Source of the DNA: a virus | Reading direction: 5' to 3' (one strand) | Virus record (IMG/VR): IMGVR_UViG_3300025128_000465 | Location: 1-20,133 of that record | Length of the DNA stretch: 20,133 nt | Translations under genes and position numbers: made by a program | The notes under the pieces: model-generated | What the model was told of the DNA's origin: nothing | The model's input: only the letters and a program-made list of their open reading frames with translations | Database searches by the model: none | In this document: positions 13,027 to 19,734 of the stretch, piece by piece | How the letters are laid out: every line of letters starts with the position of its first letter | Position numbering within the stretch: position 1 is the first letter of the stretch

Positions 13027-13383
13027 TTAAGCACGAGTTATGCCTCGTGGGTCAGCGACAACACCTTCTACAGCGTCATCGTTAATTAATCTAAATTCCT
13101 GCTCACCCTCTTCTGTCTGCACCAAAAATCTAGTTCCGGTATAGGCTCTCATTATTATAAAATCGCCTTCCTTGCACCATGGTCCAGTCAAAAACTTTTC
13201 TTCATCCTTATAGGCTAGGTCTCCAATTTTTGTAACTAACCCGATTATGGAAGCCGTCTCTTCTGCTTTTTTATGCGTGTCAGCTCGTATAATCTTTGTG
13301 TTTTCAAATTTATCGTCTAGCTTTGGTATAGCTATAAGAATTTTGTAGCCTCTTGGTTCAGGCATTTTTAAATTGTCACTCAT
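13027..13383 (-). CDS. GroES-like co-chaperonin
   Basis: This is a 118-residue protein. It has PRGYKILIAIPKLDDKFENT near the start, then ETASIIGLVTKIGDLAYKDE, TGPWCKEGDFIIMRAYTGTR and FRLINDDAVEGVVADPRGIT. Beta-barrel spacing with a mobile-loop-like region (residues about 25-45), the 'GLV-x-x-G' strand and the closing 'DD-x-VEGVV' strand match the Cpn10/GroES fold. Phage versions such as T4 gp31 cap host GroEL for capsid folding. GGAGG lies about 8 bases before the ATG, inside the 45-residue gene it overlaps. No GroEL gene is visible, so the host enzyme is presumably used. Placement between portal and scaffold genes fits a capsid-folding job. Confidence 0.82.
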   Translation of the reverse strand: MSDNLKMPEPRGYKILIAIPKLDDKFENTKIIRADTHKKAEETASIIGLVTKIGDLAYKDEEKFLTGPWCKEGDFIIMRAYTGTRFLVQTEEGEQEFRLINDDAVEGVVADPRGITRA

Positions 13384-13513
13384 CAGGTAAATCCTCCAGT
13401 AGTCTAATTACACGTTGCAAACCTTTAATCTCACCCACTCCTAAAAGATAGACTTCTCTATCAACAGCTTTGTGAATTAAAGAGTCTCCAATTCTTTTAA
13501 TTTCATCCTTCAT
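13376..13513 (-). CDS. Small helical protein between portal and co-chaperonin (45 aa)
   Basis: The frame runs from ATG 13511-13513 to TGA 13376-13378. It overlaps the portal gene by 11 bases and the co-chaperonin gene by 8, so it fills the gap exactly. The protein starts MKDEIKRIGDSLIHKAVDRE and continues VYLLGVGEIKGLQRVIRLLE, ending DLPDE. It is amphipathic and helical. It lacks a strong Shine-Dalgarno and is probably translated by coupling to the portal gene. No family is recognised; a head-assembly accessory role is a guess from position. Confidence 0.68.
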   Translation of the reverse strand: MKDEIKRIGDSLIHKAVDREVYLLGVGEIKGLQRVIRLLEDLPDE

Positions 13514-15911
13514 CTGACTTAGTATCAGCTCTTTCAAGTCCAATTCTTACTCCCTCCTTAAAGTCTTCTTTTTCTTCTCTTTCCTTTCCTTCCTGCATCT
13601 TTTGCTCTGCCTCTAGGCTATCAATGGCAATCTTGGCTCCTTCAATTTCTGCTTGTGTATCGATTCGCTTATTTTCTCTTTCATCTTTTGCCAGTGCCTC
13701 TTGAGATTTAAGATTAAGTTCTGCCTCGTCCATTGCTTTATCGTGCTGAAATCTAGCTTGTTTAAGTTCCAGTTCAGCTTTTTGCATTTGGACAACAGGG
13801 TCTTCTGCTTGTTGTTGAGCTTGTTGTTGTTGTGCTTCCGCCTGTCCTTTCTGTAACAATTTATCAGAAGCCATAGCAACTACTCTGGACAACTCTACTT
13901 CCACATCCTCTGGTAACTTCTCATCTACCGGAGGTAACGGAACGCCCATCATCTTCTCTATTTCAACTCTATATTGGAAAGCTATATGCTCTGCGATATG
14001 TGCCTGTACTGCCGCTTGTATCGCCCCTGCATTTGGACTTTGTCCGACCATCTCCCTTATTTTAGGGTCTTGAGCCATATTCATGTGTGTCTGTATGTGG
14101 GCTTCATGGTCTTGGTATTGAAATGCTTTTGTTGGTTTACTCTTGAGTAAGCTCATGTTTTCTGATACAGGGTCCATAGGTTTAAAATCGTCTTCCAAAG
14201 GAACGATCTTTTGAACCTCTTTGACACCTAAAACCTCTAGCATTTGTCTATGCAACAAAGGCAGATCATATATATCTGGAGCTCCTTGTGCTAACTGTAA
14301 AGCGGCTTGATACTGGACTACTTTTTGCGCCATTGTACTTGCGTTTGGGTCTGACACAGGTATGACTTCCACTAAATCATAATCTGCCATTTTTGCCATT
14401 TGCGGTCCATCAACCTCATATTTGTAAACTGGTGGGGTGTAGTCCCGAATAATTACTGAAATAAGTTTAAACTCTTTTCGCATTGCATTATGGACTCTGG
14501 CCTGCACGGCTGACATAACTTTCAATGTTCGCTCTAGTATTGCCAGAGTAGTTCCTACAGGAGTTTGTCCTGACATGTCGCCAACTTTTAAATCTGCTAC
14601 CGAAGCAAATCTCCTTCCTTCTTCGATAATTTGATTTAATAATTGAAACAAGGTGCCTGAAGGTTCTTTATACGGCAGGGGTACGATAGATTCTTTTATC
14701 GTGATTCCTGTTACATCTACATCTCTAAACTCTCCCGGAGCTATTGGTGTGTCGTCACCTTTGACTCGTAGGTCTTTTGATTTGAATCCGCCCGGTAAAT
14801 TAGAAAGAGTTCCTGCATCTACCAGTTGTCTGAGGATAGAAGTTGCTGATTCTGCAAAACCACCTACTAAATGAATAAGTCCAAACCCATAGAACCCGAA
14901 TCCGGGAACATAGGTGTAGTGAACAAAGTGCATACGTTTCTTTTTGATTGGGTCTTCTTCCAGATAGTTTCTACGGATACCTAATATCTCCCCAGTGGAT
15001 AACATTGTGACCACATAAGGCAAAGCTATTTGTGTGGTTTGCCCGTCTTTCTTGTCCTCGAATCCTGCTAAGTCTAATTCACAATGACACTCAAAAATGG
15101 TATATCTTTCGTCTTTAACTGCCGAATATCCAGTTTCTTGGTCCTGACTTCTTTCTATGGTTGTTGTATTTTTTTCAGGGTCTGGTAAATCTATATCCAT
15201 ATAGAAACCCATGGACATTAACTTTCGCAGTTCGTTTTCTGTCTTTTTCATTCTGTGAGTGATACGAGGAGAAGACTCTAGGTCTGAAGCTCCGTAAGGA
15301 ACAATCAAATCTTCTGCTGGTACAAACATTGCTACTTGCCTGTTTAAACTTGGGTCAAAGTAAACTTTCTTGAAAGCTGACCCAGCGACCGGTAAAGACC
15401 AAAGTAATCTTTCATGCTCTGTCCTGTACTCTGGCATTTTTTCTGTCAACTCGTAGTTCATGCTTTCCTGAACACGATTTGCCGCTTCCTGCTTTTCTAC
15501 ATTTAACTTTCCAACTATCTGTGTTTTTACAGGACCAGATGCAGGGAACGTAGATAATATGGTTTCTGACTGAAACTTTACAACTGCCTCGGATAATACA
15601 GGGTGAAATACCCCGCAGGCTCCGTCCCACGGCTCCGTTCTTTCCTCTATTTTTAGTCCGAGAAGTTTTATTCCGTCAGAATACGTTCTCTCCCATTCCT
15701 TTCGAGAATCAATATCTGTATTAATATGTGAAAGTATTTCATCGGATACTTCGTCAAGTTCACCGAGATCCATAGATTCAGCAAGGTTTTCCTCAAAGGT
15801 TACAGGTTTTACCTCAACTTCGACTTCGACTTCGCCTTCATCTGCGTCAATCTCGATTTCGATGTCCATTTCCGCTGGAACAAGCGGTTCAAGTGGTTTT
15901 TCTATACTCAT
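13503..15911 (-). CDS. Portal protein (P22-like, 802 aa)
   Basis: The protein forms the dodecameric DNA entry ring at one capsid vertex and the docking site for TerL. At 802 residues it fits the large P22/SU10-type portals. Residues about 10-38 are an acidic repeat (IEIEIDADEGEVEVEVEVKP). Conserved-looking core pieces include EPWDGACGVFHPVLSEAVVK, SAFKKVYFDPSLNRQVAMFV, VHYTYVPGFGFYGFGLIHLV and GTLFQLLNQIIEEGRRFASV followed by ADLKVGDMSGQTP. From about 690 on it becomes a Gln/Glu/Lys-rich coiled coil (QQQQAQQQAED, MQKAELELKQARFQHDKAM), perhaps projecting into the head like the P22 barrel. It abuts terL by a one-base overlap (TAATG). The family call is confident. Confidence 0.92.
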   Translation of the reverse strand: MSIEKPLEPLVPAEMDIEIEIDADEGEVEVEVEVKPVTFEENLAESMDLGELDEVSDEILSHINTDIDSRKEWERTYSDGIKLLGLKIEERTEPWDGACGVFHPVLSEAVVKFQSETILSTFPASGPVKTQIVGKLNVEKQEAANRVQESMNYELTEKMPEYRTEHERLLWSLPVAGSAFKKVYFDPSLNRQVAMFVPAEDLIVPYGASDLESSPRITHRMKKTENELRKLMSMGFYMDIDLPDPEKNTTTIERSQDQETGYSAVKDERYTIFECHCELDLAGFEDKKDGQTTQIALPYVVTMLSTGEILGIRRNYLEEDPIKKKRMHFVHYTYVPGFGFYGFGLIHLVGGFAESATSILRQLVDAGTLSNLPGGFKSKDLRVKGDDTPIAPGEFRDVDVTGITIKESIVPLPYKEPSGTLFQLLNQIIEEGRRFASVADLKVGDMSGQTPVGTTLAILERTLKVMSAVQARVHNAMRKEFKLISVIIRDYTPPVYKYEVDGPQMAKMADYDLVEVIPVSDPNASTMAQKVVQYQAALQLAQGAPDIYDLPLLHRQMLEVLGVKEVQKIVPLEDDFKPMDPVSENMSLLKSKPTKAFQYQDHEAHIQTHMNMAQDPKIREMVGQSPNAGAIQAAVQAHIAEHIAFQYRVEIEKMMGVPLPPVDEKLPEDVEVELSRVVAMASDKLLQKGQAEAQQQQAQQQAEDPVVQMQKAELELKQARFQHDKAMDEAELNLKSQEALAKDERENKRIDTQAEIEGAKIAIDSLEAEQKMQEGKEREEKEDFKEGVRIGLERADTKSDEG

Positions 15912-17416
15912 TAGTAGTACTTAGCCCTTCTTTTGTAAAAAGTTGACTCTGGTTCATCTGTAGGAATCTTAATAAAACCACCCTGTCTAAATCTAAGTAG
16001 TGCTTGACTTGTAGAGTCTACCAAGTCGTCGTGATCTCCATTTGGAAATGAAGCTACTTCTTCTACAACTTCTTCTGCCCATCGTTTATCAGGGGCCCAT
16101 ACTAGACCGGATGCGAATAAATCTGAAATAGCGTTTATACGAGCTATCTTATCTGAACCTTTTGAAGGTGTATATTCAGAAATCGGTATCCCTGTCTTTC
16201 TCATTTCATAAATTAACGGGGCACCCGCCGCTTTTTTCTCCACAATCAACGTATCTGGTTGCCATTGGTCATAAAATTCATACGCCGTTTGCTTTAATTC
16301 TGGGAACTCCATCCTATCCTTGTAGGCATCCAAAAGAATTAGATTCGCTATCTCATCACCATTGTCATTTGGTTTATAAAATATACCCCATGTCGTACAA
16401 GCAGAGTAATCTGCTCGATTATGCTTTTCAAAGGCGGTATCCCACGACTGAATAATGTAATCACAAGGTGGGGGGTTGTCTTTTTCCCAAGTTTGCCACA
16501 TATCTCGCTTGATAATTGCACCTTCCTCCGAGGTGGGGTTTTGTTGGTACTGTGCTTCCCACTTGGGTACGGGTATCTCCGCCTTAATTGATTCAAGTTC
16601 TTCCGCTTTCCAGAATTCAGGCCACAAAGGCTTTCCGGACGGCATAATCGCAGGCAGTTCTATCACTTCCCACTCATCTGAATCACGTTTAATCGAATTT
16701 TGTATAATCTGCCCGGTTAAATCTTTCTTTGACCACCTTGTCATCACGACAACTATCGAACCTCCGGGTTGTAGACGTTGTCGGGGGCCAGATGAATACC
16801 ACTCATATACCCTTTCATACACCTGTGGGGATCCCATCATAGCCTCTTGCTCTGAATGGGGGTCATCTATTATCAAAACATCAGCACCTTTACCCGTAAC
16901 CGCTCCTCCGACACCGATAGCGAAATAATCACCACCTTTATCTGTATTCCATCTACCTGCCGCTTTTGAATCTGCCGATAATTTCAAATCAAATATCTTT
17001 TGGAAGTCAGGAGAGTTCACAAGGTTTCTTACTTTCCTTCCGAATCCCACTGCAAGCTCCGCTGTGTGTGCTGTTTGAATAATTTTTTTCTCCGGATACT
17101 TACCTAAATACCACGCCGGAAACAAATAACTCGCAAATTCTGATTTTGTGTGCCGGGGCGGCATGTTTATAATCAACCTTTTCAACTCCCCATTGGCAAC
17201 TCTCTCAAAAGCATCTGCCATAACCTTATGATGTGACCCTCCTATAAAAGCAGACCACATCTCTTGTACAAAAGGTAAGAAAGAATCCCTACAAGTCTCT
17301 GTCTTATGCGCTTGTAACACCTGCCAAACCTTTTCTATCTCCGGAGACCCACTAGGTAACGTATCTATAACCTTAAGATACCTTTTTACCTCTGCCTTAG
17401 TTAATAAATTACCCAC
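15911..17416 (-). CDS. terL: Terminase large subunit
   Basis: This is a 501-residue ATP-driven DNA packaging motor and nuclease. The Walker A-like segment is NMPPRHTKSEF (about 84-94), with Thr in the place where many relatives have Gly. Walker B is VLIIDD (180-185). The coupling motif region is VVVMTRW (222-228). The RNase-H-like nuclease has acidic residues in QSWDTAF (D326), VEKKAAG (E393) and GDHDDLVD (about 460-467). Size and motifs match the Terminase_6-type large subunits. The start is GTG at 17414-17416, with AAGGTG 7 bases upstream. It overlaps the LexA-like gene by 8 bases and the portal gene by one. All key residues appear intact. Confidence 0.95.
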   Translation of the reverse strand: MGNLLTKAEVKRYLKVIDTLPSGSPEIEKVWQVLQAHKTETCRDSFLPFVQEMWSAFIGGSHHKVMADAFERVANGELKRLIINMPPRHTKSEFASYLFPAWYLGKYPEKKIIQTAHTAELAVGFGRKVRNLVNSPDFQKIFDLKLSADSKAAGRWNTDKGGDYFAIGVGGAVTGKGADVLIIDDPHSEQEAMMGSPQVYERVYEWYSSGPRQRLQPGGSIVVVMTRWSKKDLTGQIIQNSIKRDSDEWEVIELPAIMPSGKPLWPEFWKAEELESIKAEIPVPKWEAQYQQNPTSEEGAIIKRDMWQTWEKDNPPPCDYIIQSWDTAFEKHNRADYSACTTWGIFYKPNDNGDEIANLILLDAYKDRMEFPELKQTAYEFYDQWQPDTLIVEKKAAGAPLIYEMRKTGIPISEYTPSKGSDKIARINAISDLFASGLVWAPDKRWAEEVVEEVASFPNGDHDDLVDSTSQALLRFRQGGFIKIPTDEPESTFYKRRAKYY

Positions 17417-17627
17417 GATTCAACACCTTCAGAGTCCTAGATTGCAAAGGAATCATCCTGACATACCGCTCATTTTGTAATTTGTGAACAATTCTATGGA
17501 TGTTACTCCTACTTCTCATGTTTAAACCTTCTGCAATCTCTCTTAAACAAGGTGGGTATCCCTTTATCCTGATAAAAGCTTCTATAAAATCTAAAACTAA
17601 CTGTTGTCTTTCGGTCAATGTTGTCAA
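17409..17627 (-). CDS. LexA-type winged-helix DNA-binding protein (DNA-binding domain only)
   Basis: This 72-residue protein starts MTTLTERQQLVLDFIEAFIR and continues IKGYPPCLREIAEGLNMRSR, then SNIHRIVHKLQNERYVRMIP. It aligns by eye with the N-terminal domain of LexA from its first residues. Helix 1 is the TERQQ-VLDFI segment, a 'GYPP-x-x-REIA-x-x-L-x-M-x-S' helix-turn-helix follows, and then a wing. The S24 peptidase half of LexA is absent, so self-cleavage in an SOS response is impossible. The start is TTG at 17625-17627, with GAGGG 7 bases upstream. It lies between terS and terL and overlaps terL by 8 bases. A role as a small regulator of the phage late or early promoters, possibly on GTTTAAAC sites, is a hypothesis. 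A packaging accessory role is an alternative. Confidence 0.82.
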   Translation of the reverse strand: MTTLTERQQLVLDFIEAFIRIKGYPPCLREIAEGLNMRSRSNIHRIVHKLQNERYVRMIPLQSRTLKVLNRG

Positions 17628-17768
17628 TTAGAGCCCTCAAAACTGTTTACCTAGTAAAATATTGTAATTGAATGTGCAAATTAGTCTGTATAGTACACGT
17701 ACGTGGCTGTGGCTATAGGTGGGGGTGGGGGTACGTGGGGGTCTTGACACTCGCATTTTGCTTTAGCC
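17628..17768. other. Non-coding G-rich gap between terS and the LexA-like gene (possible packaging or regulatory site)
   Basis: This 141-bp stretch has no convincing gene. On the plus strand it carries three 5-G runs (17721-17725, 17727-17731, 17737-17741). GTACGTGG occurs twice as a direct repeat (17699-17706 and 17731-17738), and CACGTACGTG forms a 10-bp palindrome at 17696-17705. The rest is AT-rich. A location directly beside terS, in an otherwise gapless operon, suggests a TerS recognition (pac/cos) site or control region. Neither can be shown from sequence alone. Confidence 0.55.
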
Positions 17769-18290
17769 CTAGTGCGTGTTTAAACTTTTATTATCAAACG
17801 TACTCAACACTGACTCAAGTTCGTGTTTAAGTTTTTCCGGTGATACTTTCTGAGTTATCTCTTGCCTATCTACAAACAGTCCTGATGCCTTACCTAACAT
17901 TTCCAGAGCTCTAACTTGAACGTGTTCATTTTTACTTTCTGTCGCATGTTTAAACAATCGTTCTACGACAGTCTTCCTTAGTTGGTTGCTGTCCTCAAGA
18001 TTACATTCTTGTTGTCTCTCAAATTGTTTGTCTATTTCTCTACGAATAGCCGGTTGTCGTGTAAGTTTGTTCGCAGTACTTTGTATACTCTTTTCTTTGG
18101 TGTTCGGTGATACATCATATGCTTTTCTGTATGAATCACTTGGAGAGTGGCCTTGGCATATTAAAGAGACAAATGCCTTTTGTTTTTCGGTAAGTCTTTT
18201 GGCCGGACGTTTATAGCCTATTGGCTCTCCATTCTTTTTAGTGGCAGGCTCTATACTCTTTATATTATGTTCTAGTTCTTCTTTAGTCAT
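17769..18290 (-). CDS. terS: Terminase small subunit
   Basis: This 173-residue protein recognises phage DNA and hands it to TerL. The N-terminal part has YKRPAKRLTEKQKAFVSLIC, then QGHSPSDSYRKAYDVSPNTK. The segment 'LTEKQKAFV...G...P-S-D-SYRKAY' is the helix-turn-helix signature of Terminase_2-type small subunits. Helices follow with SIQSTANKLTRQPAIRREID, and EHVQVRALEMLGKASGLFVD is typical of the central oligomerisation region. The C-terminus is acidic and hydrophilic. The ATG at 18290 has only a weak AAGG-like site. It is the first late gene of the minus strand, separated from the origin region by AT-rich DNA. GTTTAAAC sites fall within it at 17778 and 17948. Confidence 0.88.
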   Translation of the reverse strand: MTKEELEHNIKSIEPATKKNGEPIGYKRPAKRLTEKQKAFVSLICQGHSPSDSYRKAYDVSPNTKEKSIQSTANKLTRQPAIRREIDKQFERQQECNLEDSNQLRKTVVERLFKHATESKNEHVQVRALEMLGKASGLFVDRQEITQKVSPEKLKHELESVLSTFDNKSLNTH

Positions 18291-18546
18291 ATCTATCTGC
18301 CTTGCTTCGCATTGGTTGCCCCGATTTTATACGAACAAAAGGCGTGAATTATTTTTAACATTACCTGCTATTTTGAACCCTAGCTCGACAAATTGCAATG
18401 TTTAAACGCTAAAAAAAGTACATTTGGAAGTACTGTAGAGATACACAGGCGAAATTGCGTAGCTGTCCTCAAAACAATTTTACATACCAAAGTAAACACT
18501 TTTGTAGAAATGCAGTCAGGGCTCTCTATTCAAGCCTGAAGTTGTA

Positions 18547-18555
18547 TGTGGATAA
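18547..18555 (-). other. Perfect DnaA box
   Basis: The minus strand reads TTATCCACA, the consensus high-affinity DnaA binding site. It is paired with an oppositely oriented copy 110 bp away, in AT-rich non-coding DNA. Confidence 0.7.
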
Positions 18556-18665
18556 CTTAATCAATCCATATTTAGTAATCAAGCATATCTGTTTGTACTA
18601 GATATAGTAATTTTACTGGTCAATAACTATCCAATATTGGGCTCAAAAGCTTGGATTATTTTGAC

Positions 18666-18674
18666 TTATCCACA
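18666..18674 (+). other. Perfect DnaA box
   Basis: The plus strand reads TTATCCACA, immediately followed by a GTTTAAAC palindrome (18675-18682). It faces the copy at 18547-18555 in inverted orientation. Confidence 0.7.
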
Positions 18675-18751
18675 GTTTAAACAAACTTTATTCCTGACAT
18701 TTCTGTTGCTCAGTTGATTAATAGGTATCACTAACTTAAAAGGGGAAGCTT

Positions 18752-18853
18752 ATGAATGAGTCACCATTTGATATTTGGAATTTCTTATTGGTTGTTATTT
18801 ATGTTGTTTGCGGATTGGGGTTGAAGTTTTTAATTTTTTGGAGTCTTTCTTAA
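18752..18853 (+). CDS. Small membrane peptide (33 aa)
   Basis: The frame runs from ATG 18752-18754 to TAA 18851-18853, with AGGGG 7 bases upstream. The peptide has a short acidic start (MNESPFDIWN), a hydrophobic stretch (FLLVVIYVVCGLGL), then KFLIFWSLS. One membrane span covers about residues 11-30. It is the first plus-strand gene after the origin-like region and lies just before the early promoter. No family is recognised; small one-span early peptides are common in phages. It may alter the host membrane, which is inference. Confidence 0.5.
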   Translation: MNESPFDIWNFLLVVIYVVCGLGLKFLIFWSLS

Positions 18854-18893
18854 CAATTTTTATAAAGTTTGTCTATTAATTAACAATATTGTG

Positions 18894-18922
18894 TTGACAT
18901 AGTAAACAGTTTTGACTACATT
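18894..18922 (+). promoter_or_regulatory. Sigma70-type promoter for plus-strand genes
   Basis: A perfect -35 box TTGACA (18894-18899) is followed after 17 bp by TACATT (18917-18922), which matches four of six -10 positions. It lies 45 bases upstream of the ATG at 18967. A GTTTAAAC palindrome at 18942-18949 sits between the predicted start of transcription and the ribosome binding site, where a repressor could act. Confidence 0.65.
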
Positions 18923-18966
18923 AATGGTTAGGGGTAATAACGTTTAAACATTTTGGAGGGGTGCTT

Positions 18967-19719
18967 ATGAAGGAAATCACTATCAACAATCAGTCGGTAG
19001 TCTTAACTGCTAAGTATGCGAATGGTGCTGAGTGGGTTCAGCGAGCATTTCAGGAAGTTAGACCGATAATTAATCTGGCTTTTTCTGATAAATCTGGCAA
19101 GGCTCAGGAGCCTGTTAAGTTTGGGTTTGACTCTAGTCAGTTGGATAAAATCCAATTTGCTGTCGGGTTCCAGTCTCGACGTAATCGCACTAAGAACCCA
19201 TTGACCTGCGAGGTTGTTTTGAATGCGAGCCCTGATGTTCATCAAGTGTCTATCGGGATTGATATTGCAAACGAGCAGGATGCTTTGGCTTCCATGTTGA
19301 CCGGTATTGCTAGAGTCGGTTTCGGTTATTCGCATTTAAAGAAGTTAGAAAAGGATGCAGGGAAACAGGGTCTAAACTTTGATTCATCGGGCTTTGAGTT
19401 TCATGGAGTGAAGATTAAAAACTACCGTTGGTTTTTACGTTGGTTTGGTCTAGATGTATCTGACCCAGTCCGCCCTCGTTCTACCGATAACTTTACTCAG
19501 GAATATTTAAACCTGATACAGGAGTTAGGCGAGTTTCCACATCAGGCGGTGAAGCTTAAAAGTAACAAGCTTGCTAATAATGATAGTCGGGCTATGCTTT
19601 CCGGCAAGTGTACAGAGTGCGATGCCCGTTGCTCTGTACTCAAAGGACAGCTAGACCGGTTCGGCTCACCATTGTGTCCAGTGCACAATACGCCTTACCA
19701 CTTCCCACGTTATCAATAA
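18967..19719 (+). CDS. Early protein of unknown function with C-terminal zinc-knuckle-like motif
   Basis: The ATG at 18967 (250 residues) is chosen because GGAGG (18955-18959) is 7 bases before it. A GTG at 18961 would add two residues but touches the site. The body holds YANGAEWVQRAFQEVRPIIN, DALASMLTGIARVGFGYSHL and FEFHGVKIKNYRWFLRWFGL. The C-terminus has C215-T-E-C218 and C237-P-V-H240, a possible C2CH zinc site. 'PRSTDNFTQEYLNLIQELGE' resembles phage early proteins, but I know no function. No HExxH, nuclease or helicase motif is visible. The DNA is less AT-rich than most late genes. It is led by the promoter at 18894 and followed 15 bp later by the next gene. Confidence 0.72.
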   Translation: MKEITINNQSVVLTAKYANGAEWVQRAFQEVRPIINLAFSDKSGKAQEPVKFGFDSSQLDKIQFAVGFQSRRNRTKNPLTCEVVLNASPDVHQVSIGIDIANEQDALASMLTGIARVGFGYSHLKKLEKDAGKQGLNFDSSGFEFHGVKIKNYRWFLRWFGLDVSDPVRPRSTDNFTQEYLNLIQELGEFPHQAVKLKSNKLANNDSRAMLSGKCTECDARCSVLKGQLDRFGSPLCPVHNTPYHFPRYQ

Positions 19720-19734
19720 TAAGGAGATACGAAT

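Larger units (their letters stand above)
18291..18751. other. Divergent intergenic region, candidate replication origin
   Basis: This 461-bp AT-rich stretch separates minus-strand late genes from plus-strand early genes. It contains two perfect, inverted DnaA boxes, TGTGGATAA at 18547-18555 and TTATCCACA at 18666-18674. The 110 bp between them is markedly AT-rich. Two GTTTAAAC sites are present (18400, 18675), the second directly adjoining a DnaA box. On the minus strand a TATAAA box (18326-18331) could belong to the terS promoter, but I see no good -35. No gene of convincing length is visible. The features together suggest an origin or control region. Confidence 0.6.
17520..18949. repeat. 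Cluster of six GTTTAAAC palindromes
   Basis: Exact GTTTAAAC lies at 17520, 17778, 17948, 18400, 18675 and 18942 (8 bp each), with intervals of 258, 170, 452, 275 and 267 bp. Four of the six extend to ATGTTTAAAC on one strand (17520, 17948, 18400 and, on the reverse strand, 18942). Five more copies occur in the other 18.7 kb (890, 3425, 8197, 14465, 15342). I estimate well under one expected copy in 20 kb at this base composition. The copy at 18942 lies about 20 bp after a promoter -10 box and just before a ribosome binding site. That is the usual place for an operator. Confidence 0.6.

Noticed and set aside
13017-13034. GTG start adding six residues to the scaffold protein
   Set aside because: The AGGAG site lies inside that extension, 7 bases before the ATG at 13016, which is therefore the start.
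14994-15003. AGTGGATAAC, near-match to a DnaA box
   Set aside because: One mismatch, inside the portal gene and isolated.
16476-16928. 150-residue plus-strand frame
   Set aside because: It lies fully opposite the terminase large subunit, whose motifs are intact; low-complexity Ser/Pro/Cys composition marks it as an antisense shadow.
17744-17749. TTGACA on the plus strand as a promoter -35
   Set aside because: No acceptable -10 box at 16-18 bp, and a promoter here would run antisense into terS.
18411-18434. A-run plus AGTAC/GTACT hairpin as a minus-strand terminator before terS
   Set aside because: The stem has only five pairs, three of them A-T, with an eight-base loop, and there is no upstream minus-strand gene for it to end.
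19003-19335. 110-residue minus-strand frame
   Set aside because: It is antisense to the early zinc-motif gene, which has a promoter and a good ribosome binding site.
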